From an uncultured Bacilli bacterium (GTDB lineage Bacteria > Bacillota_I > Bacilli_A > RF39 > UBA660): a stretch of 33,306 bases of DNA. Within the stretch, counting starts at the first letter, position 1, and each line of letters begins with the position of its first letter. The notes below the pieces were generated by a model. That model ran no database searches. It was not told where the DNA came from and worked only from the letters and a program-made list of their open reading frames with translations. The position numbers and the translations under genes were made by a program. This document shows positions 26,213 to 33,306 of this stretch, piece by piece. The stretch is taken from contig CANQVV010000008.1 in NCBI GenBank assembly GCA_947627385.1, positions 1 through 33,306 on the forward strand. The letters run 5' to 3'.

Positions 26213-27269
26213 ATGAATATTGATGATTTAAAACAAATTCTATTAAGTATTGGGAGGTCTCTTTGACTTAGATAATTTAAAAATACAGTTAAAAGATTTA
26301 GTAGTAAAAATTAATTCAGAGAATTTTTGGCAAAATATTGATGCAGCTAATAAAATAAATAAAGAATATTCCAAAGTAAAAAAGATTATTGATAATTATA
26401 AAGATTTAGAAGATAGTTTGAATACATTAGAATTATTAGCTAATGAGTTAAAAGAAGAAGAATATAATTCTGAACTTAAAAGTCTTGAAAATAAAATTAT
26501 TGAATTAGAAAAAGAAACGCATTTAAATGGTGAATATGATAATTTAAATTGTTATTTAGAAATTCATCCTGGGGCAGGTGGTACAGAATCTTGTGATTGG
26601 GCATCGATGCTTTTACGGATGTATGAAAGATTTTGTGAGAAATATAATTATAGTTTTGAAACTATATATGAAATGCCAGGAGAAGAAGCAGGCATTAAAT
26701 CAGTACTTATTTTAATTAAAGGTGATAATGCTTATGGTTATTTAAAACGTGAAAGTGGAGTGCATCGTTTAGTTAGAATATCACCTTTTGATGCTGGTAA
26801 AAGGCGTCATACTTCTTTTGCCTCAGTAACAGTAACACCAGAATTTACTGATACTCCAAATATTGAAATAAAAGAATCAGATTTAAAAATTGATGTTTAT
26901 CATTCATCCGGAGCTGGTGGTCAATCAGTTAATACTTCTAATTCTGCTGTCCGGATAACTCATTTGCCATCAAAAATAGTTGTTACTTGTCAAAATGAAC
27001 GAAGTCAACTTAAAAATAAAGACATGGCTTTGAAAATATTAAAAAATAAATTATATGAAAAATATTTACAAGATGAAGAAGATAAAAAGAATGCTTTAAA
27101 AGGAACCCAAATGAATATTGATTTTGGTAGCCAAATAAGAAGTTATGTTTTAGAACCATATAAATTAGTTAAGGATGTAAGAAGTAATTATGAAAATAAT
27201 GATCCTGAGGCAATCCTTGATGGCAATATTAAAGAAATGTTAGATTATAATTTAAAAAATATTAAATGA
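26213..27269 (+). CDS. prfB: Peptide chain release factor 2, with programmed +1 frameshift
   Basis: RF2, which releases peptides at UGA and UAA stops. The gene starts at ATG 26213 after AGGAGGA (26203-26209), reads MNIDDLKQILLSIGRSL, meets an in-frame TGA at 26264-26266, and continues in the +1 frame with GAC (26265) to a stop at 27267-27269; coding is 26213-26263 joined to 26265-27269, about 351 residues. The second frame holds the RF hallmarks: HPGAGGTESCDWA, the SPF motif that reads the stop codon (VRISPFDAGKRRHTS), and the GGQ catalytic loop (SSGAGGQSVNTSNSAVR). Low RF2 favours frameshifting, giving autoregulation. The usual neighbour secA is 17 kb upstream, not adjacent. Confidence 0.96.
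26252..26267 (+). promoter_or_regulatory. prfB programmed +1 frameshift signal
   Basis: GGGAGG (26252-26257), an internal Shine-Dalgarno-like element, is followed after 3 bases by CTTTGAC (26261-26267). The CTT codon slips to TTT when the UGA is read slowly. Spacing and slip codon match the canonical RF2 signal. Confidence 0.96.
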
Positions 27270-27293
27270 ATTACTTAAAGTAGTTCATTTTTT
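27264..27293 (+). terminator. prfB terminator
   Basis: ATGAATTACT (27266-27275) pairs with AGTAGTTCAT (27279-27288) with one U-G pair, extended by two A-T pairs, and followed by a T-run. The stop codon TGA lies in the stem. Confidence 0.8.
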
Positions 27294-27336
27294 ATATAAA
27301 AATAATATAAAATACATATAATAATTATATAAATGT

Positions 27337-27365
27337 TTGACATTTAACTAAAAATATTATATATT
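27337..27365 (+). promoter_or_regulatory. Promoter of the toxin-antitoxin remnant
   Basis: A perfect TTGACA (27337-27342), a 17-base spacer and TATATT (27360-27365). It lies 22 bases before the antitoxin ATG. Confidence 0.65.
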
Positions 27366-27387
27366 TCATATGAAAAGAGGTGCTAAA

Positions 27388-27684
27388 ATGACAACAGCTA
27401 TTAGTGTACAAATTGATAAAAAAGATAAAGAACAAGTTACAAAAATATTACAACAATTAGGTATTAGTATGAGTGGACTTATCAATATGACTATTAAGCA
27501 AGTAATAATGCGTAAAAGGATACCATTTGATATTGCTATTCCTGATGATGAATTAAAACAATATTTTACTAATAAAGAGATAGAAAAAGCAGCAAATGAA
27601 CTTTAATATATGGAGAATCATTTGGATGAATATAAGAGCTATGATAATGTTAATGATTTGTTTAAGGACTTAGACAATGATTGA
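27388..27684 (+). pseudogene. RelB/DinJ-family antitoxin interrupted by a stop codon
   Basis: The open part from ATG 27388 gives 72 residues: MTTAISVQIDKKDKEQVTKI, then GISMSGLINMTIKQVI, the ribbon-helix-helix DNA-binding domain of RelB/DinJ antitoxins. A TAA at 27604-27606 ends it. The same frame then continues MENHLDEYKSYDNVNDLFKD to a TGA at 27682-27684, and this is exactly the sort of C-terminal, toxin-neutralising tail expected of the family. So one nonsense codon has split the antitoxin; the DNA-binding half could still be made. ATG 27370 is also in frame, but the GAGG site at 27377-27380 favours 27388. The ancestral frame overlapped the toxin gene by 8 bases, a normal toxin-antitoxin layout. 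Confidence 0.75.
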
Positions 27685-27984
27685 TTTAGAACTAAAAACA
27701 AAATATAAAATTAAATATTCAAAAGAGTTTAAAAACTCTTATAAAAAAATTAAAAAGCAAAATAAAAATATTAATAAATTAAAATATGTTATTAATAAAC
27801 TTGCAAACAAGGAAAAATTAGAAGAATCATATAGAGATCATGCTTATATAATGATAAAAGATATAATAATTGTAGGGATTGTCATATAGGTCCTGACTGG
27901 ATATTAATATATAAATATTTAGATGAAGAATTAGTTTTATTGCTTATTAATACAGGAAGTCACAGTGAAGTATTGAATAAATAA
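27677..27984 (+). pseudogene. Frameshifted YafQ/RelE-family toxin
   Basis: From ATG 27677 the frame reads KYKIKYSKEFKNSYKKIKKQ and LEESYRDHAY, the N-terminal half of a YafQ-type mRNA interferase, then runs to a premature stop at 27889. A one-base loss between about 27844 and 27859 explains it: another frame carries on with DKRYNNCRDCHIGPDWILIY and LLINTGSHSEVLNK to a stop at 27982-27984. That part holds the conserved DCHIGPDW and GSHS residues used for ribosome-dependent mRNA cleavage. The truncated product lacks them and should be inactive. A terminator overlaps its ancestral end. Confidence 0.85.
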
Positions 27985-27996
27985 CAATACTTTTTT
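27968..27996 (+). terminator. Terminator after the toxin remnant
   Basis: AAGTATTG (27968-27975) pairs with CAATACTT (27985-27992), with a 9-base loop containing the ancestral toxin stop, followed by a T-run. The -35 of tilS overlaps its end. Confidence 0.75.
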
Positions 27997-28023
27997 GATA
28001 TTTCTTGCTAAATTTGCTATATT
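27995..28023 (+). promoter_or_regulatory. tilS-ftsH-secG promoter
   Basis: TTGATA (27995-28000), a 17-base spacer and TATATT (28018-28023) preceded by TGC, an extended -10. It lies 25 bases before the tilS ATG. Confidence 0.65.
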
Positions 28024-28048
28024 TAGATAAAATAAGCATTGTGATATT

Positions 28049-29371
28049 ATGAAAGAAGTGGAAAATTATTTAAATAATTTACTTAAAGATAATGATACTA
28101 TTGTTTTGGCAGTATCTGGTGGTCCTGATTCAATGTGTTTATTACATATTCTTCTTTCTATGCAAAATAAAAAAAAATTAAAATTAATTTGTGCTCATAT
28201 TAATCATAATACAAGATTGGAAAATAAAAATGAAGCAGATATGGTAAAACAATATTGTTTAGATAATAATATTATTTTTGAGTATGAAGAAATAAAAGAT
28301 TATAAAAATAATAAATTTACGGAAAGTGAAGGAAGAGAAAAACGTTATCAAATTTTAAATGATATTGTAAATAAATATGCAGCTAAATATTTAATGACTG
28401 CTCATCATGGTGATGATTTAATGGAAACAATTTTAATGCGAATAGTTAGAGGTAGTAATTTAAAAGGTTACTTAGGTATATCTAAAATTATTAATAATAC
28501 TAAATTTGCTATTGTAAGACCTCTTCTTTATGTTGATAAAGAAGAAATATTAACATATGTTAAGAAAAATAATATTCCTTATGCCATTGATAAAACAAAT
28601 GAATTAGAAATTCATACAAGAAATAGATATCGGAAACATATGTTACCATTCTTAAAAAAAGAAGATAAAAATGTGCATTTAAAATTTTTAAAGTATAGTG
28701 AAGAATTAGAAAGTTATCATGATTATATAAATAAAATTATTAAAGAAAAAATCAAAAATATATATAAAGAAAATAAAATAAATATTGAAAGCTTATTAAA
28801 AGAAGATGAATTTATTCAAAGAAAAATAATTGAATATGTAATTGAAGAATTACAAAAACAATATATATTTAATATCAGTGATAAACAATTTAATTCTATA
28901 TTAGAACTTTTAAAAGATTCTAAAAATAAAAAAATTAATTTAGCAAATGATTTTATTGCTAGACGTAGTTATAATTATTTATATATTGAAAAAAATAGTA
29001 ATATAGATAGTTATCATTATATTTTTGATAAAGAATTAAAAGTATTGAATAAATATCACTTTGAATTAACAAATAATGTTAATTCAAAGAGTAATTATAT
29101 ATTGAGATTAAATAGTAAAGAAGTTAAATTACCATTAATTATTCGTAATATGCATAATCAAGATATAATTAAAGTAAAAAATTTAAATGGTACAAAAAAA
29201 GTAAATGATATTTTTAAAGATATTAAACTTGACCAAAGGGAAAGAATGCGTTATCCTATTGTAACGGATAGCCAAAATAGGGTTATTTGGATACCGGGAA
29301 TTAAAAAATCAATATTTGATAAAGAAATATCTGAAAAATGTGATATAATAATTAAGTACACGGAGGAATGA
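28049..29371 (+). CDS. tilS: tRNA(Ile)-lysidine synthetase TilS
   Basis: A 440-residue TilS. It attaches lysine to C34 of the CAU-anticodon tRNA(Ile), so that AUA is read as isoleucine, an essential task in a genome this rich in ATA codons. The N-terminal PP-loop ATPase motif is S23-G-G-P-D-S28. AHINHNTR, the EGREKRYQIL segment and TAHHGDDLMETILMRIVRGSNLKG follow, all typical of TilS. A C-terminal TilS domain (about 350-440) includes KKVNDIFKDIKLDQRERMRYP and IWIPGIKKS. The ribosome binding site is weak. It ends one base before ftsH; the order tilS-ftsH is usual in Firmicutes, though the hpt gene often found between them is missing here. Confidence 0.93.
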   Translation: MKEVENYLNNLLKDNDTIVLAVSGGPDSMCLLHILLSMQNKKKLKLICAHINHNTRLENKNEADMVKQYCLDNNIIFEYEEIKDYKNNKFTESEGREKRYQILNDIVNKYAAKYLMTAHHGDDLMETILMRIVRGSNLKGYLGISKIINNTKFAIVRPLLYVDKEEILTYVKKNNIPYAIDKTNELEIHTRNRYRKHMLPFLKKEDKNVHLKFLKYSEELESYHDYINKIIKEKIKNIYKENKINIESLLKEDEFIQRKIIEYVIEELQKQYIFNISDKQFNSILELLKDSKNKKINLANDFIARRSYNYLYIEKNSNIDSYHYIFDKELKVLNKYHFELTNNVNSKSNYILRLNSKEVKLPLIIRNMHNQDIIKVKNLNGTKKVNDIFKDIKLDQRERMRYPIVTDSQNRVIWIPGIKKSIFDKEISEKCDIIIKYTEE

Positions 29372-29372
29372 A

Positions 29373-31358
29373 ATGAATACACAAAATAATCAAAATAAAT
29401 TTAAAGTAACATTTCCTTATTTAATATTAGTTGGAGTTATTGTAGCTATTCTTTTAATATTAAATTTTCAAGGAAGTACTGTTAATGAACTTACTACCGG
29501 AGAACTTTTAAAAAATTTAAAAGATAATGAAGTAACAGAAATAATGATTACTCCAAATAGTAATGAATCTGTTTATTATGTTGAAGGTAAGTTAAAAGAT
29601 TATGATAAAAATGAAAGTTTTAAAACTAAATTAGTAGAAAGTGAAGTACCTTTAATTACTGATTATGTAACTAAAAATGATATAGCAGAATATGATACTA
29701 AAAGTGATCCAGGTAGTAGTGCTTTTCTATATATTTTAGTTAATGTCTTACCATTTGTTATTGTTATAATATTTGGTTATACACTTGTTAAGAAACTTGC
29801 TATGACTAACAAAAATTCAGTTGATTTTGGTCGTAGTAGAGCTCGACTTTCTAATGATGAAGATAAAAAGAGTTTTAAAGATGTTGCTGGCTTAACCGAA
29901 GAAAAACAAGAAGTTGAAGAATTGATTGATTTCTTAAAAAATCCGAAGAAATTTCAAAAACTTGGTGCTAGAATTCCAAAAGGTGTTCTATTAGTAGGCC
30001 CTCCTGGAACTGGTAAGACTTTACTTGCCAAAGCCGTAGCAGGAGAGGCTAATGTTCCATTCTTTTATATTAGTGGATCTGATTTTGTAGAATTATTTGT
30101 TGGTGTAGGAGCATCACGTGTTCGTGATATGTTTAAAGAAGCAAAAAGAAGTGCTCCATGTTTAATTTTTATTGATGAAATTGATGCCGTAGGAAGACAA
30201 CGTGGTACTGGCCTTGGTGGTGGTCATGATGAACGTGAACAAACACTTAATCAATTACTTACTGAAATGGATGGCTTTGGTGAAAATGAAGGAATTATTA
30301 TTATTGCTGCTACTAACCGTCCAGACGTTCTAGATCCTGCTTTACTTCGTCCAGGTAGATTTGATCGTCAAGTTACTATTAATTTACCAGATGCTAAATC
30401 AAGAGAAGAAATTCTTAAAGTTCATGCTAAAAATAAAATTTTAGATAAATCAGTAAATTTAACTAATTTAAGTTTAAGAACACCTGGTTTTAGTGGTGCG
30501 GATTTAGAGAACTTACTTAATGAAGCAGCTTTACTTGCTGTTCGTCGTGATAAACCTGCTATTGGAATGGCTGAAATTGATGAAGCAACAGACCGTGTTT
30601 TAATGGGACCTGCTAAAACATCACGTCAAATTACCGAAAAAGAGAAAAAATTGGTATCATTACATGAAGCTGGACATGCTGTTATTGGTTTAAAATTAGA
30701 AGATGCCCAAGAAGTTCATAAAATAACTATTATTCCAAGAGGTATGGCTGGTGGTTATACAATGATGCTTCCAAAAGAAGAAAAGATGGTTGTAGCTACT
30801 AAACGTGAGTTACTAGCTCAAATTACTGGTTTGCTTGGTGGAAGAGTATCCGAAGAAATATTCTTAAATGAAGTTTCAACCGGTGCCTCAGATGATTTTA
30901 AAAAAGCTACAAGTATTGCTAGAAGTATGGTTACTGAATATGGTATGAGTGATTTAGGTCCAATGCAATATGAAGAACAACAAGGAAGTGTTTTCTTAGG
31001 AAGAGATTATGGCAAAAGTAAAAATTTCTCTGATCAAGTAGCCTTAGAAATTGACCGTGAAACAAGAAAAATAATTGATGAATGCTATGAAAAAGCTAAG
31101 AAAATAATTTCTGAAAATGAAGGTTTAGTAGAATTACTAAGCGCTGCATTAATGAAATATGAAACTATTACCAAAGAACAAATTGAATATGTTGTTAAAA
31201 ATGGTAGTATAGACTTTGATGTTAAAAAAGATGATGAGGAAGACTATAATGAATCATTAGATGAATTAAGAGAAAAAGCCAAAGATTTAAAAATCAAAGG
31301 CTATACTAAAATGAATAAAGAAGAATTAGAAAATGCTATAAACGAAAGGAATGAATAA
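29373..31358 (+). CDS. ftsH: ATP-dependent zinc metalloprotease FtsH
   Basis: A 661-residue membrane AAA+ protease that degrades misfolded membrane proteins and short-lived regulators. Two membrane helices (about 13-31 and 114-137) flank a small extracytoplasmic domain. The AAA module has Walker A G209-PPGTGK-T216, Walker [13 protein letters not shown], and the second region of homology [22 protein letters not shown]; the pore aromatic motif is within [17 protein letters not shown]. The protease zinc site is H431-E-A-G-H435 with the later acidic ligand in [11 protein letters not shown] (D508). The acidic, charged C-terminal tail carries an extra 40 residues or so ([21 protein letters not shown]/Rho-N-like). 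GGAGG precedes the ATG. secG starts 2 bases after the stop. Confidence 0.97.
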   Translation: MNTQNNQNKFKVTFPYLILVGVIVAILLILNFQGSTVNELTTGELLKNLKDNEVTEIMITPNSNESVYYVEGKLKDYDKNESFKTKLVESEVPLITDYVTKNDIAEYDTKSDPGSSAFLYILVNVLPFVIVIIFGYTLVKKLAMTNKNSVDFGRSRARLSNDEDKKSFKDVAGLTEEKQEVEELIDFLKNPKKFQKLGARIPKGVLLVGPPGTGKTLLAKAVAGEANVPFFYISGSDFVELFVGVGASRVRDMFKEAKRSAPCLIFIDEIDAVGRQRGTGLGGGHDEREQTLNQLLTEMDGFGENEGIIIIAATNRPDVLDPALLRPGRFDRQVTINLPDAKSREEILKVHAKNKILDKSVNLTNLSLRTPGFSGADLENLLNEAALLAVRRDKPAIGMAEIDEATDRVLMGPAKTSRQITEKEKKLVSLHEAGHAVIGLKLEDAQEVHKITIIPRGMAGGYTMMLPKEEKMVVATKRELLAQITGLLGGRVSEEIFLNEVSTGASDDFKKATSIARSMVTEYGMSDLGPMQYEEQQGSVFLGRDYGKSKNFSDQVALEIDRETRKIIDECYEKAKKIISENEGLVELLSAALMKYETITKEQIEYVVKNGSIDFDVKKDDEEDYNESLDELREKAKDLKIKGYTKMNKEELENAINERNE

Positions 31359-31360
31359 TA

Positions 31361-31579
31361 ATGTTAGAAACTATTTTGTTAGTAGTATCAGTATTACTTA
31401 TTGCCATAGTATTATTACAAAGTAATAAAGCTACTGATGATTCTGGAATAATTACTGGTGGAAATCAAGAATTATTCCAAAATATGAAAGAACGTGGTGC
31501 AGAATTATTTATAACAAGAATGACTTTTGTTTTAGGAGTACTATTCTTCGTTATATCATTGATTTTGTTCTTAATGTAA
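31361..31579 (+). CDS. secG: Protein translocase subunit SecG
   Basis: A 72-residue SecG, the small non-essential subunit of the SecYEG channel that assists the SecA motor. It has two hydrophobic helices (about 3-20 and 50-71) joined by a polar loop containing LLQSNKATDDSGIITGGNQELF, which corresponds to the conserved 'LLQxxK..G.....GG' segment of the family. It begins 2 bases after ftsH with AAAGGA about 10 bases upstream of the ATG, so it depends on the tilS-ftsH transcript. Its usual partner in Firmicutes is rnr/smpB; the link to ftsH is less common. A strong terminator follows. Confidence 0.9.
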   Translation: MLETILLVVSVLLIAIVLLQSNKATDDSGIITGGNQELFQNMKERGAELFITRMTFVLGVLFFVISLILFLM

Positions 31580-31583
31580 TTTA

Positions 31584-31613
31584 AAAATATTGAGTAAATC
31601 TCAATATTTTTTT
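31584..31613 (+). terminator. secG terminator
   Basis: AAAATATTGAG (31584-31594) and CTCAATATTTT (31600-31610) form a perfect 11-bp stem with a 5-base loop, followed by TTT. It insulates the phase-variable promoter downstream. Confidence 0.9.
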
Positions 31614-31648
31614 GTATGTGTTTTTCTCAACAAATTTTGAAAAAGATA

Positions 31649-31677
31649 TTGACACCGGGGGGGGGGTATTATATAAT
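31649..31677 (+). promoter_or_regulatory. Promoter with a G10 tract in its spacer (phase-variable candidate)
   Basis: Perfect TTGACA (31649-31654) and perfect TATAAT (31672-31677) are separated by 17 bases: CC, ten G, then TATTA. Change of the G-run by one base would give a 16- or 18-base spacer and alter strength. Such homopolymer switches in promoter spacers are known from Neisseria outer-membrane genes. The current spacer is optimal, so the gene should be ON in this copy. Confidence 0.85.
31657..31666 (+). repeat. Ten-base G homopolymer
   Basis: Ten consecutive G in an AT-rich genome, placed between -35 and -10. Sequencing and assembly are also error-prone here, so the exact count should be treated with care. 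Confidence 0.9.
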
Positions 31678-31707
31678 TATCTTATAAAATAGAGAGGATT
31701 GTATAAT

Positions 31708-33306
31708 ATGGAAGTTATCAACAAATATCGAAAAGAATTAATAATATTAGGAGTAATAATAGAAATAATATTGGTGCCATTAATAGTTAGAAATTTAATA
31801 AGTTTAAAAAATAAAAATAATGATAATAATAGTATTTCAAGTATCAATGAAATAGGAAAACAAGAATTTGGGATAATGTATAGAGAAAGTTATGCTGATC
31901 AATATAAAACATATAGCGGAAGTATAATGGATGCAATAAATGGAGGATATGTACTAAATATAGAACAAAGTAAATGTAGTAATGGAGAAGGAAAAGAAAT
32001 AAGTGCCGAAAGTGTTTTAGCAATGAGTGGCAAGATGATAAGGGTAAGTAGTAATGGAACAATATATTGTACATTATATTTTGAAAGTAAAGGAACAGGA
32101 GAAAAGGATAACCCATATAAAATACAATATATAGAAGATTTGGTAGATATACAAGTAGCAGTCAATAATGGAGAGACAACATATGAAAATAAATATTTTG
32201 AACTATGGAGAGATTTAGATTTTAATGAACCAGAAAGTTATAGAGATTACACAACAAAGGAATATGGAGATATAAATGGCAATAGTACGGATGAAGAATT
32301 AAAAACGGAACTAACAGAAGGAACGGGATGGAAACCAATCGGATTAAGTGAAGATGTATCATTTCAAGGGATATTTGATGGAAAAGATTATACAATAAGT
32401 AATATATATATAAGTAATAATATATCAAGTGCCTCAGTAGGATTATTTGGAGTAATTAAAAATAGCAATATAATGAATTTAAAGATAAATGGAACAATAA
32501 CAACAAGTGCAGGAGCAAATATGGGAAGTATAGTTGGAAGAGTGTATGGAAATAGTACAATACAAAATATAGAATCAAGTACAAATATTACTGGAATACA
32601 AGGTAGTGGTTCAGTTGGTGGAATCATAGGTTCAACAAGTGATGATAATGGTAATTTTACTTTAACCCATTTAATAAACAGAGGTACAATAACAGAAGGA
32701 AAGTCAACTAGTGGAATAGTAGCTTGGGCAAGTGGATTAAATATGATATTAGAAGATTGTCATAATTATGGTGAAATATCTCAAACTGGCGCATTAAGTA
32801 GAGCGGGTGGTATAGTAGGAGCAACAACAAATATATCAAATATAACAGTAAAAATAAATAATTCATCAAATGAAGGAAATGTAACAGGAGTTGGTAATTC
32901 TGGTGGTATAATAGGAGCGGTTAATCCACAAACAATAGAGGTTGATATAACAAAGTCATCTAATACCGGAGAAATAATAGGAGGTTATTCTTCTGGTGGG
33001 TTAGTTGGTTTGCAATATTCTAGTAATGGCATCATAACCAATTCTTTTAATAAAGGAAATATAATTTGTAATTTCCTTGAAGATGGTCCGAAGGGTCTTT
33101 TTGTTGGAGGAATAATAGGTGTTGGAGGAGGAATAATAATAAATAGTGGTAATTATGGTGATGTTACAATAAATGCTAATTATAATGGTGGAAATCTTTG
33201 GGGTGCTCACGGTATTTCGACTACTAGTTCAGGAAAAAATATAGTAATAAATTCATTTAATATAGGAAATATAACTGTAAATAATTTAGCAAATAATCCT
33301 TATGCA
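31708..33306 (+). CDS. Membrane-anchored surface protein with GLUG-type repeats, partial
   Basis: Open from ATG 31708 to the window end, at least 533 residues; the C terminus is outside. The first 130 residues closely match the protein at 19215: MEVINKYRKELIILGVIIEI, an N-terminal hydrophobic anchor, then YKTYSGSIMDAIN and a YCTLYFE-ended domain. From about 137 (GEKDNPYKIQYIEDLVDIQ) it changes to a beta-helix-like region. Repeats of the GLUG type follow, each GG(I/L)(I/V)G with a later G-N/D-(I/V): GGIIGSTSDD, GGIVGATTN, GGIIGAVNP, GGLVGLQYSSNG, GGIIGVGGG. GLUG repeats occur in bacterial adhesins and peptidases. AGAGAGGA at 31691-31698 is the ribosome binding site. Expression probably switches through the G10 promoter. 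Confidence 0.8.
   Translation, partial: MEVINKYRKELIILGVIIEIILVPLIVRNLISLKNKNNDNNSISSINEIGKQEFGIMYRESYADQYKTYSGSIMDAINGGYVLNIEQSKCSNGEGKEISAESVLAMSGKMIRVSSNGTIYCTLYFESKGTGEKDNPYKIQYIEDLVDIQVAVNNGETTYENKYFELWRDLDFNEPESYRDYTTKEYGDINGNSTDEELKTELTEGTGWKPIGLSEDVSFQGIFDGKDYTISNIYISNNISSASVGLFGVIKNSNIMNLKINGTITTSAGANMGSIVGRVYGNSTIQNIESSTNITGIQGSGSVGGIIGSTSDDNGNFTLTHLINRGTITEGKSTSGIVAWASGLNMILEDCHNYGEISQTGALSRAGGIVGATTNISNITVKINNSSNEGNVTGVGNSGGIIGAVNPQTIEVDITKSSNTGEIIGGYSSGGLVGLQYSSNGIITNSFNKGNIICNFLEDGPKGLFVGGIIGVGGGIIINSGNYGDVTINANYNGGNLWGAHGISTTSSGKNIVINSFNIGNITVNNLANNPYA

Noticed and set aside
31844-32627. Minus-strand open frames opposite the GLUG-repeat gene
   Set aside because: Same reason: shadows of a repetitive coding region, no start signals or recognisable domains.
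1-33306. tRNA, rRNA, CRISPR arrays, insertion sequences
   Set aside because: Gaps between genes were read for cloverleaf-like pairing, regular repeats and transposase remnants; none was found. A covariance-model search could still reveal a small RNA.

Overview
The window reads as a very AT-rich bacterial chromosome segment, roughly one quarter to one third G+C by eye. Every gene I support lies on the + strand. Housekeeping content (secA, prfB with the classical +1 frameshift site, tilS-ftsH adjacent, secG), strong GGAGG-type ribosome binding sites and compact T-run hairpin terminators point to the low-GC Firmicutes, probably an uncultured gut member of the Bacilli close to the Mollicutes-like lineages. 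That placement is inference. UGA is a normal stop here: several genes end in TGA, tryptophans are TGG, and prfB regulates itself through a UGA. A secreted M60 (mucin-type) peptidase also fits a gut host.

Layout. 71-799: a small metallo-beta-lactamase-fold hydrolase. 983-7052: a two-gene operon for a 1,732-residue secreted M60 metallopeptidase carrying a dockerin-like module, then a membrane-anchored protein whose ectodomain looks cohesin-like. Together they suggest a minimal cell-surface docking system for a protease. 7127-9613: secA. 9703-12482: an accessory patch with a broken RhuM-family gene, a putative PD-(D/E)XK nuclease and a helix-turn-helix protein. 12608-17967: a KOW-domain protein overlapping a protein that looks like a degenerate PolC fused to a degenerate DnaB helicase core, then a beta-CASP/RNase J-like nuclease and two GNAT acetyltransferases. 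18065-20621: a tail-anchored protein and a surface protein whose 3' end is sharply GC-rich and A-poor. 20747-26199: a membrane protein and a 1,263-residue protein with a class I nucleotidyltransferase domain and an ADP-ribosyltransferase-like middle. 26213-31579: prfB, a decayed RelB/YafQ-type toxin-antitoxin pair, tilS, ftsH, secG. 31708-window end: a second surface protein, paralogous at its N terminus to the one at 19215, with GLUG-type repeats and cut off by the window edge.

The strongest leads are: (1) the dockerin/M60 plus cohesin-like anchor pair; (2) a textbook TTGACA-N17-TATAAT promoter with a ten-G run inside its spacer, driving the surface gene at 31708 and predicting phase variation; (3) the PolC-DnaB pseudoenzyme fusion coupled to a KOW protein; (4) the nucleotidyltransferase/ART-like giant; (5) the base-composition island at the 3' end of the 19215 gene, which could be a diversified or recombined cassette.

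No rRNA, tRNA, CRISPR array, transposase or reverse transcriptase was recognised. All functional calls come from reading motifs by eye; no database search was run.
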